Below, in pieces: positions 23,584 to 31,467 of a stretch of 37,684 bases of DNA. Each line of letters begins with the position of its first letter. Positions within the stretch are counted from its first letter, which is position 1. The stretch spans positions 1 to 37,684 of the forward strand of contig JAFGTF010000073.1 in the NCBI GenBank assembly GCA_016934265.1, written 5' to 3'. The translations under genes and the position numbers were made by a program. This DNA is from Spirochaetota bacterium (GTDB lineage Bacteria; Spirochaetota; B62-G9; DRHN01). The notes under the pieces are model-generated. The model saw only the letters and a program-made list of their open reading frames with translations. It was not told the origin of the DNA and made no database searches.

Positions 23584-25137
23584 ATGAAGGACCTTCTTTT
23601 AGGTATAGACATCGGGACCACCGGGACCAAGTCGGCTCTTTTCTCATTCGAGGGTGATCTCTGCGGGTCCGGCAAAAAGGAGTACGGGGTGGAGCACCCC
23701 CAACCCGGGTGGGCCCAGCAGGACCCCCTCATGCTCTGGGAGGCCTGCTGTGATTCCGTGAAAGCGGCACTTACCGAGGCCGGGGGTATTGAAGCGGGGC
23801 GGAGGATCGCTTCGGTGTCGGTGAGCTCCCAGGGCCCTACCATGCTGCCGCTCGATCGTACGGGCGCCCCCCTCCGGCCCGCGCTTATATGGATGGACCG
23901 GAGGGCGGAAAAGGAGGCGAGGGCAATAGAGAAGAGGTTCGGATACAGGCGGATCGTGGACTGGACGGGAAACAGGCCGGACCCTTACTTCGTCGCGGCC
24001 AAGTTGCTCTGGTTCAAAGAGAACGAGCCGGATCTCTTCAGGCGTACGAGCCTCTTCATGCAGATCAACGGGTACGTGACCTACCGGCTGACCGGCGTTT
24101 CCACCCTCGACAACACGCAGGCCGCGCTCCTTCAGCTCATGAACTGGAAAACCGGCGGGTGGAACAAAGAGCTCTGCGAGATGTGCGGGGTGGGCCCGGA
24201 CCGGTTCCCGCCTGTGAGTTTCGGCGACCGCCTGCAGGGAGAGGTGACCCACAAGGCGAGCGAGCTGACGGGGATTCCTTCGGGAACACCGGTCGTAACC
24301 GGGACGGTGGACGGGGCGGCTGCGGCGATCGAGGCGGGTACCGTCGAGGCCGGGGTAATCTCGGAGATGACCGGAACCTCAACGGTACTGCTCATGCCGA
24401 ACACCGGCGGGATCGTCGAGCCGGCCTTCGTCGCGATGCCGCATTCGGTACAGGGCCTCTCACTGCTGCTCGGGACGATCCAAGCGACCGGTGCAAGCCT
24501 GCGCTGGTACAAGACAGAGTTCGGGGTGTATGAGGCCGAGAAGGCGGAGGCCGAGGGCATGGACCCGTACGACTGTCTGACCCGGGAGGCGGAAAGCTCC
24601 CCTGCCGGGAGCGGGGGCGTGATCTTCCTTCCCTACCTCATGGGAGAGAGGGCGCCGATATGGCACACGCAGGCGAGGGGAGTTTTCTTCGGGCTTTCAC
24701 TTTCGACCGAAAGAGGAGATGTCATCCGTTCGATCCTCGAAGGCACCGCGTTCGCGCTCCTTCACAATCTCGAGGTCGCGAGAATGAGGGGGATCGAGAC
24801 TTCCGAGCTCCGTTCCGTGGGAGGGGGAAGCAGAAGCGAGCTCTGGTGTAAGATCAAGGCGGACGTGCTCGGACTGCCCGTGCTTCTGCCGAAGACTTCG
24901 GTCGGGGCGGTATTCGGCGATGCCGTGCTCGCGGGTCTCGGAATCGGCGTATATACCGACATGGCCGGGTTCGTGAAAGAGGCGGTCAGAATTGAAAAGG
25001 AGTATCTCCCGGACCGCGGGAACACCGAGCGCTATCGAGAGCTGTACGAGCTGTACAGGAGGATCTACGAGAACCTGAAAGAGGTCTTCGATGATGCCGC
25101 CCTCCTGTCTTTGGAATACCGGCCGGTAAAGGACTAG
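23584..25137 (+). CDS. Xylulokinase-type FGGY carbohydrate kinase
   Basis: A 517-residue sugar kinase. The N-terminal phosphate motif is GIDIGTTGTKSALF; LIWMDRRAEKEA, the catalytic Asp region GTVDGAAAAIEAG, the MTGTSTVL segment and the adenine-binding SVGGGSRSELWCKIKADVLG are all present. The closest general type is xylulokinase, but FGGY kinases with this layout act on many ketoses and polyols and the substrate cannot be read from sequence. It is a single-gene unit with its own promoter and terminator, convergent with the SDR/LsrK-like pair. Two FGGY kinases so close together suggest a shared sugar programme, but no shared operator was found. Confidence 0.85.
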   Translation: MKDLLLGIDIGTTGTKSALFSFEGDLCGSGKKEYGVEHPQPGWAQQDPLMLWEACCDSVKAALTEAGGIEAGRRIASVSVSSQGPTMLPLDRTGAPLRPALIWMDRRAEKEARAIEKRFGYRRIVDWTGNRPDPYFVAAKLLWFKENEPDLFRRTSLFMQINGYVTYRLTGVSTLDNTQAALLQLMNWKTGGWNKELCEMCGVGPDRFPPVSFGDRLQGEVTHKASELTGIPSGTPVVTGTVDGAAAAIEAGTVEAGVISEMTGTSTVLLMPNTGGIVEPAFVAMPHSVQGLSLLLGTIQATGASLRWYKTEFGVYEAEKAEAEGMDPYDCLTREAESSPAGSGGVIFLPYLMGERAPIWHTQARGVFFGLSLSTERGDVIRSILEGTAFALLHNLEVARMRGIETSELRSVGGGSRSELWCKIKADVLGLPVLLPKTSVGAVFGDAVLAGLGIGVYTDMAGFVKEAVRIEKEYLPDRGNTERYRELYELYRRIYENLKEVFDDAALLSLEYRPVKD

Positions 25138-25204
25138 CGGGTAGGGGAAAAGAAAAATCCGCCTATCCGGTGCACCCTCGTTCGTCAATACGGCGTGAAT
25201 TGCG

Positions 25205-25247
25205 GGCCGTTCTTCCCCATTTAGACGGCCGGCCCCTCCTTTTTTTT
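25205..25247 (+). terminator. Probable terminator after the FGGY kinase
   Basis: GGCCGT (25205-25210) pairs with ACGGCC (25225-25230); two more outer pairs follow after one mismatch. Eight T lie at 25240-25247. The loop is 14 bases, longer than usual. Confidence 0.5.
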
Positions 25248-25337
25248 ACAGGCTACAGCCGTTTGGTGAATCGACGGCGTGTACGGCTTGAGGCGGTCGT
25301 TTCCCGCATACGGTGAAGAGGAAGCTGTTTTTTTCGA

Positions 25338-25436
25338 TCAGCGGAGAACGTACGGAACATGAACGATCCGATCGTAAACCAAAAGCGGCCGTGTGCCCGC
25401 GTGGCGAACCCGATACCCGGCCACGCGCTCGATCAT
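25338..25436 (-). CDS. Possible 32-residue ORF or gene remnant
   Basis: The frame starting MIERVAGYRVRHAG has GC-rich third positions like the real genes nearby, but no ribosome binding site and no recognised family. It lies just after the 39-residue frame ending at 25447, in another phase, so both may be pieces of one decayed gene. Weakly supported. Confidence 0.15.
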   Translation of the reverse strand: MIERVAGYRVRHAGTRPLLVYDRIVHVPYVLR

Positions 25437-25446
25437 CACGGCCCGA

Positions 25447-25566
25447 TCATACCGACATGAGTTCCGCCGTAATCGGGTGCACGGTGATCTCCTCCGTGTT
25501 GATACCGAAAAGGGGGGAATTTCCCCGAAATCGACGGTACACCGCAAAGCCGTTTTTCCTCACCAT
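25447..25566 (-). CDS. Possible 39-residue small protein directly after the SDR gene
   Basis: The ATG begins one base after the SDR stop codon (TGA-G-ATG), the same spacing as between the LsrK-like kinase and the SDR (TGA-A-ATG). The frame has gene-like codon use, especially toward its end (EEITVHPITAELMSV). No ribosome binding site of its own is seen, so it would depend on re-initiation. No family is recognised. It could equally be a remnant of a longer gene. Confidence 0.3.
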   Translation of the reverse strand: MVRKNGFAVYRRFRGNSPLFGINTEEITVHPITAELMSV

Positions 25567-25567
25567 C

Positions 25568-26296
25568 TCAGAACGGCCGTCCCGACATACGCCGGACGTA
25601 TATCTGGTCCACCATGGCGGTATCCGAGAGCGAGAGGAGAAAGAGTACGGATTTGGCGATATCCTCGGGTCTGATGAGCACCGCAGGGTCAAGGTCGGGC
25701 CTCGCTTCGCGGATCATCTCCGTGTCCACGGCCGCCGGCAATACCACCGAGACACGGATGTTGTGCTCCTGGGCTTCGACCGCGAGCGACTTCGAGAAAC
25801 CCATGACGCCGTGCTTGCTCGCGGCGTACGCGGACTGGCTCTCGTAGCCTCGTATGCCCTGTACGCTCGTGATATTGATGATGTGCCCTTTGTTCGCGGG
25901 AACCATAATGCGCATCGCCTGTTTGCAGCAGAGATAGGGCCCACGCAGGTTTACCGTAAGGATGCGGTCGAGGTCCTCGGTGCGGAAGTCGACGAGCTTG
26001 GCCCAGATACCGAGCCCTGCGTTGTTCACGAGAATATCGAGGGTGTCGAAAGATTTCCGTATGCCATCGAACAGTGTTTCGATCTGCTTCTCTTCGGACA
26101 TGTCAGCCGCCATGCAGCTTGCGCTCCCTTTTTTCGACCTGATTTCCCCCTCCACCTGTTTCAGACGGTCCATGTTTCTCGAGGTGAGGATTACATGCGC
26201 GCCGGATTGCGCGAGCGCAACACTGATGCTTTTTCCGATACCCCTGCTCGCCCCGGTGACTAGCGCGATCTTCCCTTTCAATTCGGGCATATACAT
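25568..26296 (-). CDS. Short-chain dehydrogenase/reductase (SDR)
   Basis: A 242-residue classical SDR. The NAD(P) motif is TGASRGIG (residues 14-21), followed by NNAGLG, the active-site Ser in NITSVQG and Tyr-Lys in SAYAASKHG. Ser-Arg at residues 17-18 of the glycine motif, and Arg after the second strand (LTSRN), suggest NADP(H). The ending IYVRRMSGRPF is typical of complete SDR proteins. It starts one base after the stop of the LsrK-like kinase, with AAGGAG inside that gene, so the two are co-expressed. A role in oxidising or reducing a sugar or polyol before or after phosphorylation is likely. Confidence 0.88.
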   Translation of the reverse strand: MYMPELKGKIALVTGASRGIGKSISVALAQSGAHVILTSRNMDRLKQVEGEIRSKKGSASCMAADMSEEKQIETLFDGIRKSFDTLDILVNNAGLGIWAKLVDFRTEDLDRILTVNLRGPYLCCKQAMRIMVPANKGHIINITSVQGIRGYESQSAYAASKHGVMGFSKSLAVEAQEHNIRVSVVLPAAVDTEMIREARPDLDPAVLIRPEDIAKSVLFLLSLSDTAMVDQIYVRRMSGRPF

Positions 26297-26297
26297 T

Positions 26298-27890
26298 TCA
26301 ATTCTCCTTTTTTTCGTCCGGTCTCACCGATTTCAGAGTCGCGGGCGCGCGCCACATCGGTTTGGTCAGCCCCTTTTCCACGAGCGCCATCATGTGCGGG
26401 TAGAGCGTTCGCCACTTACGGTAGGCTTCCCTATAGATCTCCCCCCTCTCGCGGTCGGGCTCGTAGCTGTGCTCCCACCGGACAAAGCGGCCGCACGCTT
26501 CCGAGAGGGACCCGTACAGCCCGGCGCCGTATGCGGCGACCGCAGCGGTGCCGAGGGCGGTTGCCTCGTGTACGAGGGGCACGCGCACCGGCCTGTCGAG
26601 CGTGTCCGACAGCATCTGACACAAAAGGGGGCTGTTCGATCCGCCTCCCGAGAACCTTACCTCATCGGGCCAGCTACCGTATACGCGCGCAATGTTTTCG
26701 AACTCTCCGTACGACTGGTACGCGGTGTTCTCGAGTATCGCTCTGGCGAACGTCGCCCGGTTGAACCGGGCGGGGTCCAGAATATCGAAATCGATGAATG
26801 CGGGTGCAGCGTGGATCCACCTGCTGTTATTTCCGACGTCGGAGAATATGACCTGCATTCCGTGGCTGCCGGGAGGCACCTGCGCCGCCTCTTCGTTCAT
26901 CAGCTCGAATGTCGGGGGTTCGTCGCCCGCCGGGTTACCCCCGTAGAAGGCGTCCCTAAACCACCGGAGCACGAGACCGGTGTAGAAGGAGCACGATTCC
27001 ACTATCCATCGCCCCTTGATCGCGTGGCAGTTCGTCCGGATAATGCGGCGGTCGTCGAGTAGCGGCTCGTCAGCGATTATCGCAGGTACCCAGAAGCTGC
27101 CAGCGACGAGCCCCGCATCGCCGGGCTCGATGACTCCCGAGCCGATGTACCCGCCCTGGGTGTCGCCCGCGCCCGTAATAACCGGTGTGTGTTCGGGGAT
27201 ACCGGTCTGCGCGCTCGCCGTTTTCGAAACCGATCCAGCCCGCTCGCTCGGCTCCAGAACGGGGGGGAGCTGCTGTGGCAGAAGCCCCGCGACACCGGCG
27301 AGCGTTGAAGACCACTTTCTCGCCTTCAGGTCGAACATCCCCGAGCTCGAGGCGACCGATGGTTCCGTTACGAATCGGCCGCAGAGTTTGTATACCACCC
27401 AATCCGAAAGCATCGTCATCATGGAGAGCTTTTCATATACCTTGGGCCTGTGCTTCTTCATCCACCAGATTCTCCCGATCGCGTGGATCGAGGGCCAGTC
27501 TCCCTCGATGGCGTATATCTTCGGCCCCCACCCCTGTTCTATGAGCTCGGCCGTCTCCTCATTGGCCCTCGCGTCTATGTTCGGTACCGCGAATATCTCC
27601 CTGCCGCCACCGTCGTAGCACACGATTCCCTGCCGCATGCTCGTCGTGCTCACCGCGGCTATCTCATCCGGCGCTATGGAGGCATCCGAGATGGAACGTC
27701 TGATGCATTCCGAGAGAAGTTTCCAGTTTTGCTCGCAGAGAAAGTCTACCGCGCCCGGATAGGACGGGTCTTCCGGGTGGGTCCACTCCTTTTGCACAAC
27801 GGAGAGCTGTGTTCCGTTTTCGTCGAACACGAGGCTCCTCCCGCTGCCGGTACCCACGTCAACGACGAGTAAGTATCGACTTTTTGACAT
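26298..27890 (-). CDS. LsrK (autoinducer-2 kinase)-like FGGY carbohydrate kinase
   Basis: A 530-residue FGGY kinase, the same length as Escherichia coli LsrK, and resembling it along its length: VDVGTGSGRSLVFDENG, STTSMRQGIV, NIDARANEE, MLSDWVVYKLCG, SFYTGLVLRWFRDAF, VPPGSHGMQVIFSD, APAFIDFDILD, the nucleotide segment FSGGGSNSPLLCQ and HEATALGTAAVAAYGAG. LsrK phosphorylates the autoinducer-2 precursor DPD. No lsrB, lsrF, lsrG or lsrR gene is in the window, and the importer nearby is ribose-like, so the substrate may instead be another short ketose or polyol. AGGAGG lies ten bases before the ATG. It is first in a two-gene unit with the SDR, behind a sigma-70 promoter. Confidence 0.83.
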   Translation of the reverse strand: MSKSRYLLVVDVGTGSGRSLVFDENGTQLSVVQKEWTHPEDPSYPGAVDFLCEQNWKLLSECIRRSISDASIAPDEIAAVSTTSMRQGIVCYDGGGREIFAVPNIDARANEETAELIEQGWGPKIYAIEGDWPSIHAIGRIWWMKKHRPKVYEKLSMMTMLSDWVVYKLCGRFVTEPSVASSSGMFDLKARKWSSTLAGVAGLLPQQLPPVLEPSERAGSVSKTASAQTGIPEHTPVITGAGDTQGGYIGSGVIEPGDAGLVAGSFWVPAIIADEPLLDDRRIIRTNCHAIKGRWIVESCSFYTGLVLRWFRDAFYGGNPAGDEPPTFELMNEEAAQVPPGSHGMQVIFSDVGNNSRWIHAAPAFIDFDILDPARFNRATFARAILENTAYQSYGEFENIARVYGSWPDEVRFSGGGSNSPLLCQMLSDTLDRPVRVPLVHEATALGTAAVAAYGAGLYGSLSEACGRFVRWEHSYEPDRERGEIYREAYRKWRTLYPHMMALVEKGLTKPMWRAPATLKSVRPDEKKEN

Positions 27891-28020
27891 CTTTGAAATC
27901 CTCCTGTGATGGATGGGGTACTAATAAAGCGCTGCCGTCGTTTTGAAATACCGTGTAAATTCTCGGGAGTTCGGCTGAAAGAGTAGGAAATTTCGTCACA
28001 TGCTGATACGGAACGGAATA

Positions 28021-28049
28021 ATAGTATACCGCAACGCCGGGGCTGTCAA
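28021..28049 (-). promoter_or_regulatory. Sigma-70 promoter of the LsrK-like kinase/SDR unit
   Basis: On the reverse strand, TTGACA (28049-28044) and TACTAT (28026-28021) are 17 bases apart. The -35 box overlaps the stop codon of the histidine kinase gene. The leader of about 125 bases holds one TGTAAA half-site (forward-strand 27954-27959) like the arms of the palindrome at 31268-31282. Confidence 0.65.
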
Positions 28050-29911
28050 GATAAACCCTCGCCTTCTTTGAGGTTCTTCGGGATCGTTATCATGAACCGG
28101 CAGCCTGCCCCCGCGGCCGTCAGGTTTTCGGCGCGGATCGTCCCGTTGTATTTATTCAGTATATTATAGCTTACCGAGAGCCCGAGCCCTAGGTTTCCCT
28201 CCTCCTTTGTGGAATAGAAGGGGAGGAAGATGTTCTCGAGGTCCTCCTCTTTGATCCCGGTACCGGTATCGGTGAACCGGAGGATGGCTTCAGCTCTTCC
28301 CCTGTCGGTCCTTGTCCTCGTATCGATCGTGATATCACCGCCTTCAGGCATCGCCTCGAAGCTGTTCTTGAATAGGTTTAAGACTACCTGCTTGATTTCG
28401 TTCTTGTTAGCCCGGAGCAGGATATCCCCCCCTCCGCCGTCGAAATCGATTTGGATCTTCCTCGACTTTGCAGTAATGCGCATGAAGCTTATTACACTCT
28501 CAATGAGCTCGTTGAGGTTGAATGTCTCGATTACGGTCCGGTTGCTGTCGGAGAAGGTGATGAGGTTGCTCACGATATTGGCTATGTACTTGATCTCCTC
28601 CTCCAGACCGTTCACTGTATCGTGTAGTCTCTCTCCCGGCAGGTTGAACCGGAGATACCGTATATGGTTGTAAATGACTTCCAGCGGGTTGTTTATCTCG
28701 TGTGCGACACCGGCCGCAAGAAGGCCGACGGAGGCGAGCTTTTCGGAGAGGATCATCTGGTTTCTCAGGTTTTCCTGCTCTGTAACGTTTTCGATGATGA
28801 TGATGCTGCCGATCTTGAAGCTCATGTCGAATATCGGCAACACCTTGATATTGTTTGCCGTCTTCCTCCCGGACATTTCGAGCGGGAGAGAGTAGAAATT
28901 TTCTTCTGAGTCTCTCTCTATCGCCGCTTCTATGAGCTTTACCGTCTTCTTATTTCGGCCGGGGAAGAGGCACGAGATCGGCCTGTTGAGATACGAGCTT
29001 TCTTTGAGGTTGAAATACCGCTTGCACGATCTGTTCACGAGACGCACGCACTTTTTGTTGTCCGTGACCGCGAGATTGACCGGCAGGTTTTTCAGTATCG
29101 CCTCGTTGTATTTCAAAAGCGTATAGAACTCCTTCCCGGAATCCATCACGCTCTCATCTTTCGATATCTGGGTGTAGGCCACCTTTACGAGGTTTATCTT
29201 GTCGATATCCCTGACGTCCTCGGTTAATAGCACCTCGCCGTTCTTGATTACCGTGACCCTGTCGGCGAAGTGGTAGATGTCGTCGATCCTGTGAGTAATG
29301 AACAGGATGAGAGAGCCCTCGCTTTTCATCTGCAGCAGGATGGGAATCACCTTCTCGAACGATACGGTCGAGAGTTTCTCGAGCGTCTCGTCGAGTATGA
29401 GAACCTTGGAGTGTTCGTACACGTATTTCAGTATATTTATCAGAGCCCTGTCGGAGAGGTTCAATTCTTTCAGGGGGGTGGAGGGGTCTATGGAGAATCC
29501 GTACTTATCGAGCAGGTCTTTCGACTCGCGTATGAGTCTCTTCCTGTTGTAGTAGATGGAAGTTGCCACCCTCTCGTTGGTGAGAAAGAGGTTCTCGGCG
29601 ACGGTGAAGTTTTCGTTGAGCTGTATCTGTTGATACACCATATTGATCCCTTCCGCCTTGGAGCGGTCGAGAGTAAGAAAGTCGTGGGAATTCCGTTTGT
29701 ACAGGATCGTTCCGGAGGTCGGACGCAGGCGGCCGTTCAACACCATCCCGAGGGAAGACTTGCCTGCGCCGTGCTCTCCGACGACGGCGTGGATCTCGGA
29801 ATCGTAAAACGCGATCCTGATATTTTTCAATGCATTGACCTGGCCGTAGTCGAGATAGATGTTCTTCAGGCTGAGGAGAGGGGGGTGTGAGAGCTGTTTC
29901 TTGACGTTCAT
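28046..29911 (-). CDS. Soluble hybrid sensor: ribose-type ABC ATPase domain fused to PAS and histidine kinase
   Basis: A 621-residue protein with an unusual order. Residues 12-250 are an ABC ATPase domain of the sugar-importer type: Walker A GEHGAGKS (45-52), Q-loop Gln94 in VYQQIQL, degenerate signature LSDRAL (152-157), Walker B VLILDE (170-175) and H-loop His207 in FITHR. Residues 265-385 are a PAS domain. Residues 386-460 are HisKA with the phospho-acceptor His404 in VAHEINNPL, then HATPase_c with NLFKNSFEAM, DTGTGIKEED and NLGLGLSVS. No membrane helix or signal peptide is seen, so it is cytosolic. The ATG overlaps the stop of the response regulator (ATGA), so the two are made together. 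I infer that the ABC domain docks on a permease or responds to transporter state. Confidence 0.9.
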   Translation of the reverse strand: MNVKKQLSHPPLLSLKNIYLDYGQVNALKNIRIAFYDSEIHAVVGEHGAGKSSLGMVLNGRLRPTSGTILYKRNSHDFLTLDRSKAEGINMVYQQIQLNENFTVAENLFLTNERVATSIYYNRKRLIRESKDLLDKYGFSIDPSTPLKELNLSDRALINILKYVYEHSKVLILDETLEKLSTVSFEKVIPILLQMKSEGSLILFITHRIDDIYHFADRVTVIKNGEVLLTEDVRDIDKINLVKVAYTQISKDESVMDSGKEFYTLLKYNEAILKNLPVNLAVTDNKKCVRLVNRSCKRYFNLKESSYLNRPISCLFPGRNKKTVKLIEAAIERDSEENFYSLPLEMSGRKTANNIKVLPIFDMSFKIGSIIIIENVTEQENLRNQMILSEKLASVGLLAAGVAHEINNPLEVIYNHIRYLRFNLPGERLHDTVNGLEEEIKYIANIVSNLITFSDSNRTVIETFNLNELIESVISFMRITAKSRKIQIDFDGGGGDILLRANKNEIKQVVLNLFKNSFEAMPEGGDITIDTRTRTDRGRAEAILRFTDTGTGIKEEDLENIFLPFYSTKEEGNLGLGLSVSYNILNKYNGTIRAENLTAAGAGCRFMITIPKNLKEGEGLS

Positions 29912-31230
29912 AAACCGTACTTTTCAATCTTGTTGTATAGCGTCTTCCTCGATATATTGAGGACTTCCGCCGCTTTCGTCTTGTTATGTTTGGATTTTTC
30001 GAGTGTCCTGAGGATAAGGTTTTTCTCCATCGTTTCCCTGATGTTTTCCGATTCAACCGCTCTGACATCGTCGCCGAGGAACGTCGCGGGGAGATCCTCG
30101 GCACAGATCCTCGACTTTTTCGTTATGGCGGCCGCGTAGTGGACACTGTTTTTCAGCTCCCGGATATTACCCGGCCACTTGTACTCGTAGAAGAGATCGA
30201 TGACCTCGTCGCAGAATCCTTCGATATACCGTTTGTTGGCGGTCGAAAACTCTTCGAGGAAATGGCGTGCGAGGATCGGTATGTCCTCCTTCCGTTCCCT
30301 GAGCGGCGGGAGTGAAAGGACGGCGGCATTGAGCCTGTAGAAGAGATCTTCCCTGAATCGTTTTTCAGTGATAAGCGACTCGAGGTTTTTGTTCGTCGCC
30401 GCAATGAACCGGACGTCCACCCTGATCGTGTCGGTACCCCCGATTCTCCGAAGCTCGTGGTTCTGAAGCGTCCTCAGTATCTTGGACTGGAGCGCGAGCG
30501 ACATGTCGCCTATTTCGTCGAGAAACAGGGAGCCGCCGTCCGCTTTTTCGAAGAGGCCGACAAACGTGCCGTCCGCCCCCGTATACGAGCCCTTCTCGTG
30601 CCCGAAGAGCTCGTTGTCGAGGAGACTCTCCGGAAAACTCGCGCAGTTTATCTTCAGTATCTTTCTTTCAGCCCTCGGAGAGTTCAGATGGATGTAATCG
30701 GCGAAAATCTCCTTGCCCGAACCTGCCTCACCGTAGATCAATACCGGCAGGTCCGTCTGTGCGAGGCGTTTCGCCTTTGCACAGAGCTCCGATACCGAGC
30801 GGTTTTTCGTTATTATTCCCGTTGAAAAACTGCAGCCATCGTCCGCTTCAATACCGCCGGTTCGTCTTCGTGTGGCGAGCGCCCCCCTTACCTTCTCGAG
30901 TAAAAGGTCGAAGTTAAGCGGTTTCTGCACATAATCGTAGGCACCGAGCTTTATGGAGCTGACTGCGGTCTCTATCGACGCGTATCCGGTGATCATGATG
31001 ACCGGCATGGTGCCGTATATCGAAAGAATCCGCTGAAGTAGCTCGATCCCGTTTTCCTTTCCGAGGACGATATCGAGCAGGACCGTGTCTATGCTGTTGT
31101 TGGACAGCTCCTCGAGCGCCTGTCTCCCGTTCGTCGCAATATGACAGGAATAGCCGAGCTGGTTGAAGTTCTGGGCAAGGCTCCTGCACAGCTTTATTTT
31201 ATCATCGACTATGAGAATTCGATTTGGCAT
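29908..31230 (-). CDS. NtrC-type sigma-54-dependent response regulator
   Basis: A 440-residue regulator. Receiver domain: Asp9, Asp10, phospho-acceptor Asp53 in VLLDIVLG, Thr81 and Lys103. AAA+ domain: Walker A GEAGSGKE (167-174), the sigma-54 contact loop GSYTGA (214-219, a variant of GAFTGA), Walker B near 236-239 (FLDE), and RxDLFYRLN. C-terminus: Fis-type helix-turn-helix, with [19 protein letters not shown]. It would activate sigma-54 promoters when phosphorylated by the overlapping histidine kinase. A matching sigma-54 promoter lies 155 bases away, facing the other way. No ribosome binding site precedes the ATG, and the predicted leader is only about 7 bases. Confidence 0.95.
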   Translation of the reverse strand: MPNRILIVDDKIKLCRSLAQNFNQLGYSCHIATNGRQALEELSNNSIDTVLLDIVLGKENGIELLQRILSIYGTMPVIMITGYASIETAVSSIKLGAYDYVQKPLNFDLLLEKVRGALATRRRTGGIEADDGCSFSTGIITKNRSVSELCAKAKRLAQTDLPVLIYGEAGSGKEIFADYIHLNSPRAERKILKINCASFPESLLDNELFGHEKGSYTGADGTFVGLFEKADGGSLFLDEIGDMSLALQSKILRTLQNHELRRIGGTDTIRVDVRFIAATNKNLESLITEKRFREDLFYRLNAAVLSLPPLRERKEDIPILARHFLEEFSTANKRYIEGFCDEVIDLFYEYKWPGNIRELKNSVHYAAAITKKSRICAEDLPATFLGDDVRAVESENIRETMEKNLILRTLEKSKHNKTKAAEVLNISRKTLYNKIEKYGL

Positions 31231-31243
31231 CGCTTGTTACTTT

Positions 31244-31273
31244 ATTATACAAAAACACGCTTCAGATTGTAAA
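31244..31273 (-). promoter_or_regulatory. Sigma-70 promoter of the regulator/kinase operon
   Basis: On the reverse strand, TTTACA (31273-31268) and a perfect TATAAT (31249-31244) are 18 bases apart. Transcription would start near 31237, about 7 bases before the start codon, giving a nearly leaderless message. The -35 box is one arm of the palindrome at 31268-31282. Confidence 0.6.
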
Positions 31274-31282
31274 CAATTTACA
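31268..31282. promoter_or_regulatory. Palindrome, candidate regulator binding site
   Basis: TGTAAA (31268-31273), CAA, TTTACA (31277-31282): a perfect 6-base inverted repeat. It is centred about 110 bases upstream of the sigma-54 GG element, a normal place for an enhancer, and covers the -35 box of the regulator's own promoter. A weaker related repeat, GTAA-CCTT-TTAC, lies at 31334-31345. Confidence 0.55.
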
Positions 31283-31384
31283 CAGTTTAGTATTCGAAAA
31301 AGGCTTCGTCAAGCACTTATTGTTATCGAGTCTGTAACCTTTTACCAATAATACAGTTAGAGCGCCGCCCGGCGGGTGGAAAGA

Positions 31385-31400
31385 TGGCACGATATTTGCA
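31385..31400 (+). promoter_or_regulatory. Sigma-54 promoter
   Basis: TGGCACG (31385-31391), four bases, TTGCA (31396-31400): a full match to the sigma-54 consensus, with GG and GC separated by exactly ten bases. Transcription would start near 31411, leaving a leader of about 57 bases before the AroE-like gene. A sigma-54 activator gene is divergent and adjacent. Confidence 0.9.
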
Positions 31401-31467
31401 GTATAGTTTATTACCTGCACTTCTTTTGTTTCATCAGACAAACGACAAAGAAGAAGGAGCCAAGGCC

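Noticed and set aside
31384..31467. Extended start of the AroE-like gene at the ATG at 31384
   Set aside because: This ATG lies inside the sigma-54 promoter, upstream of the expected transcript start. The ATG at 31468 has an ideal ribosome binding site and gives the normal family length.
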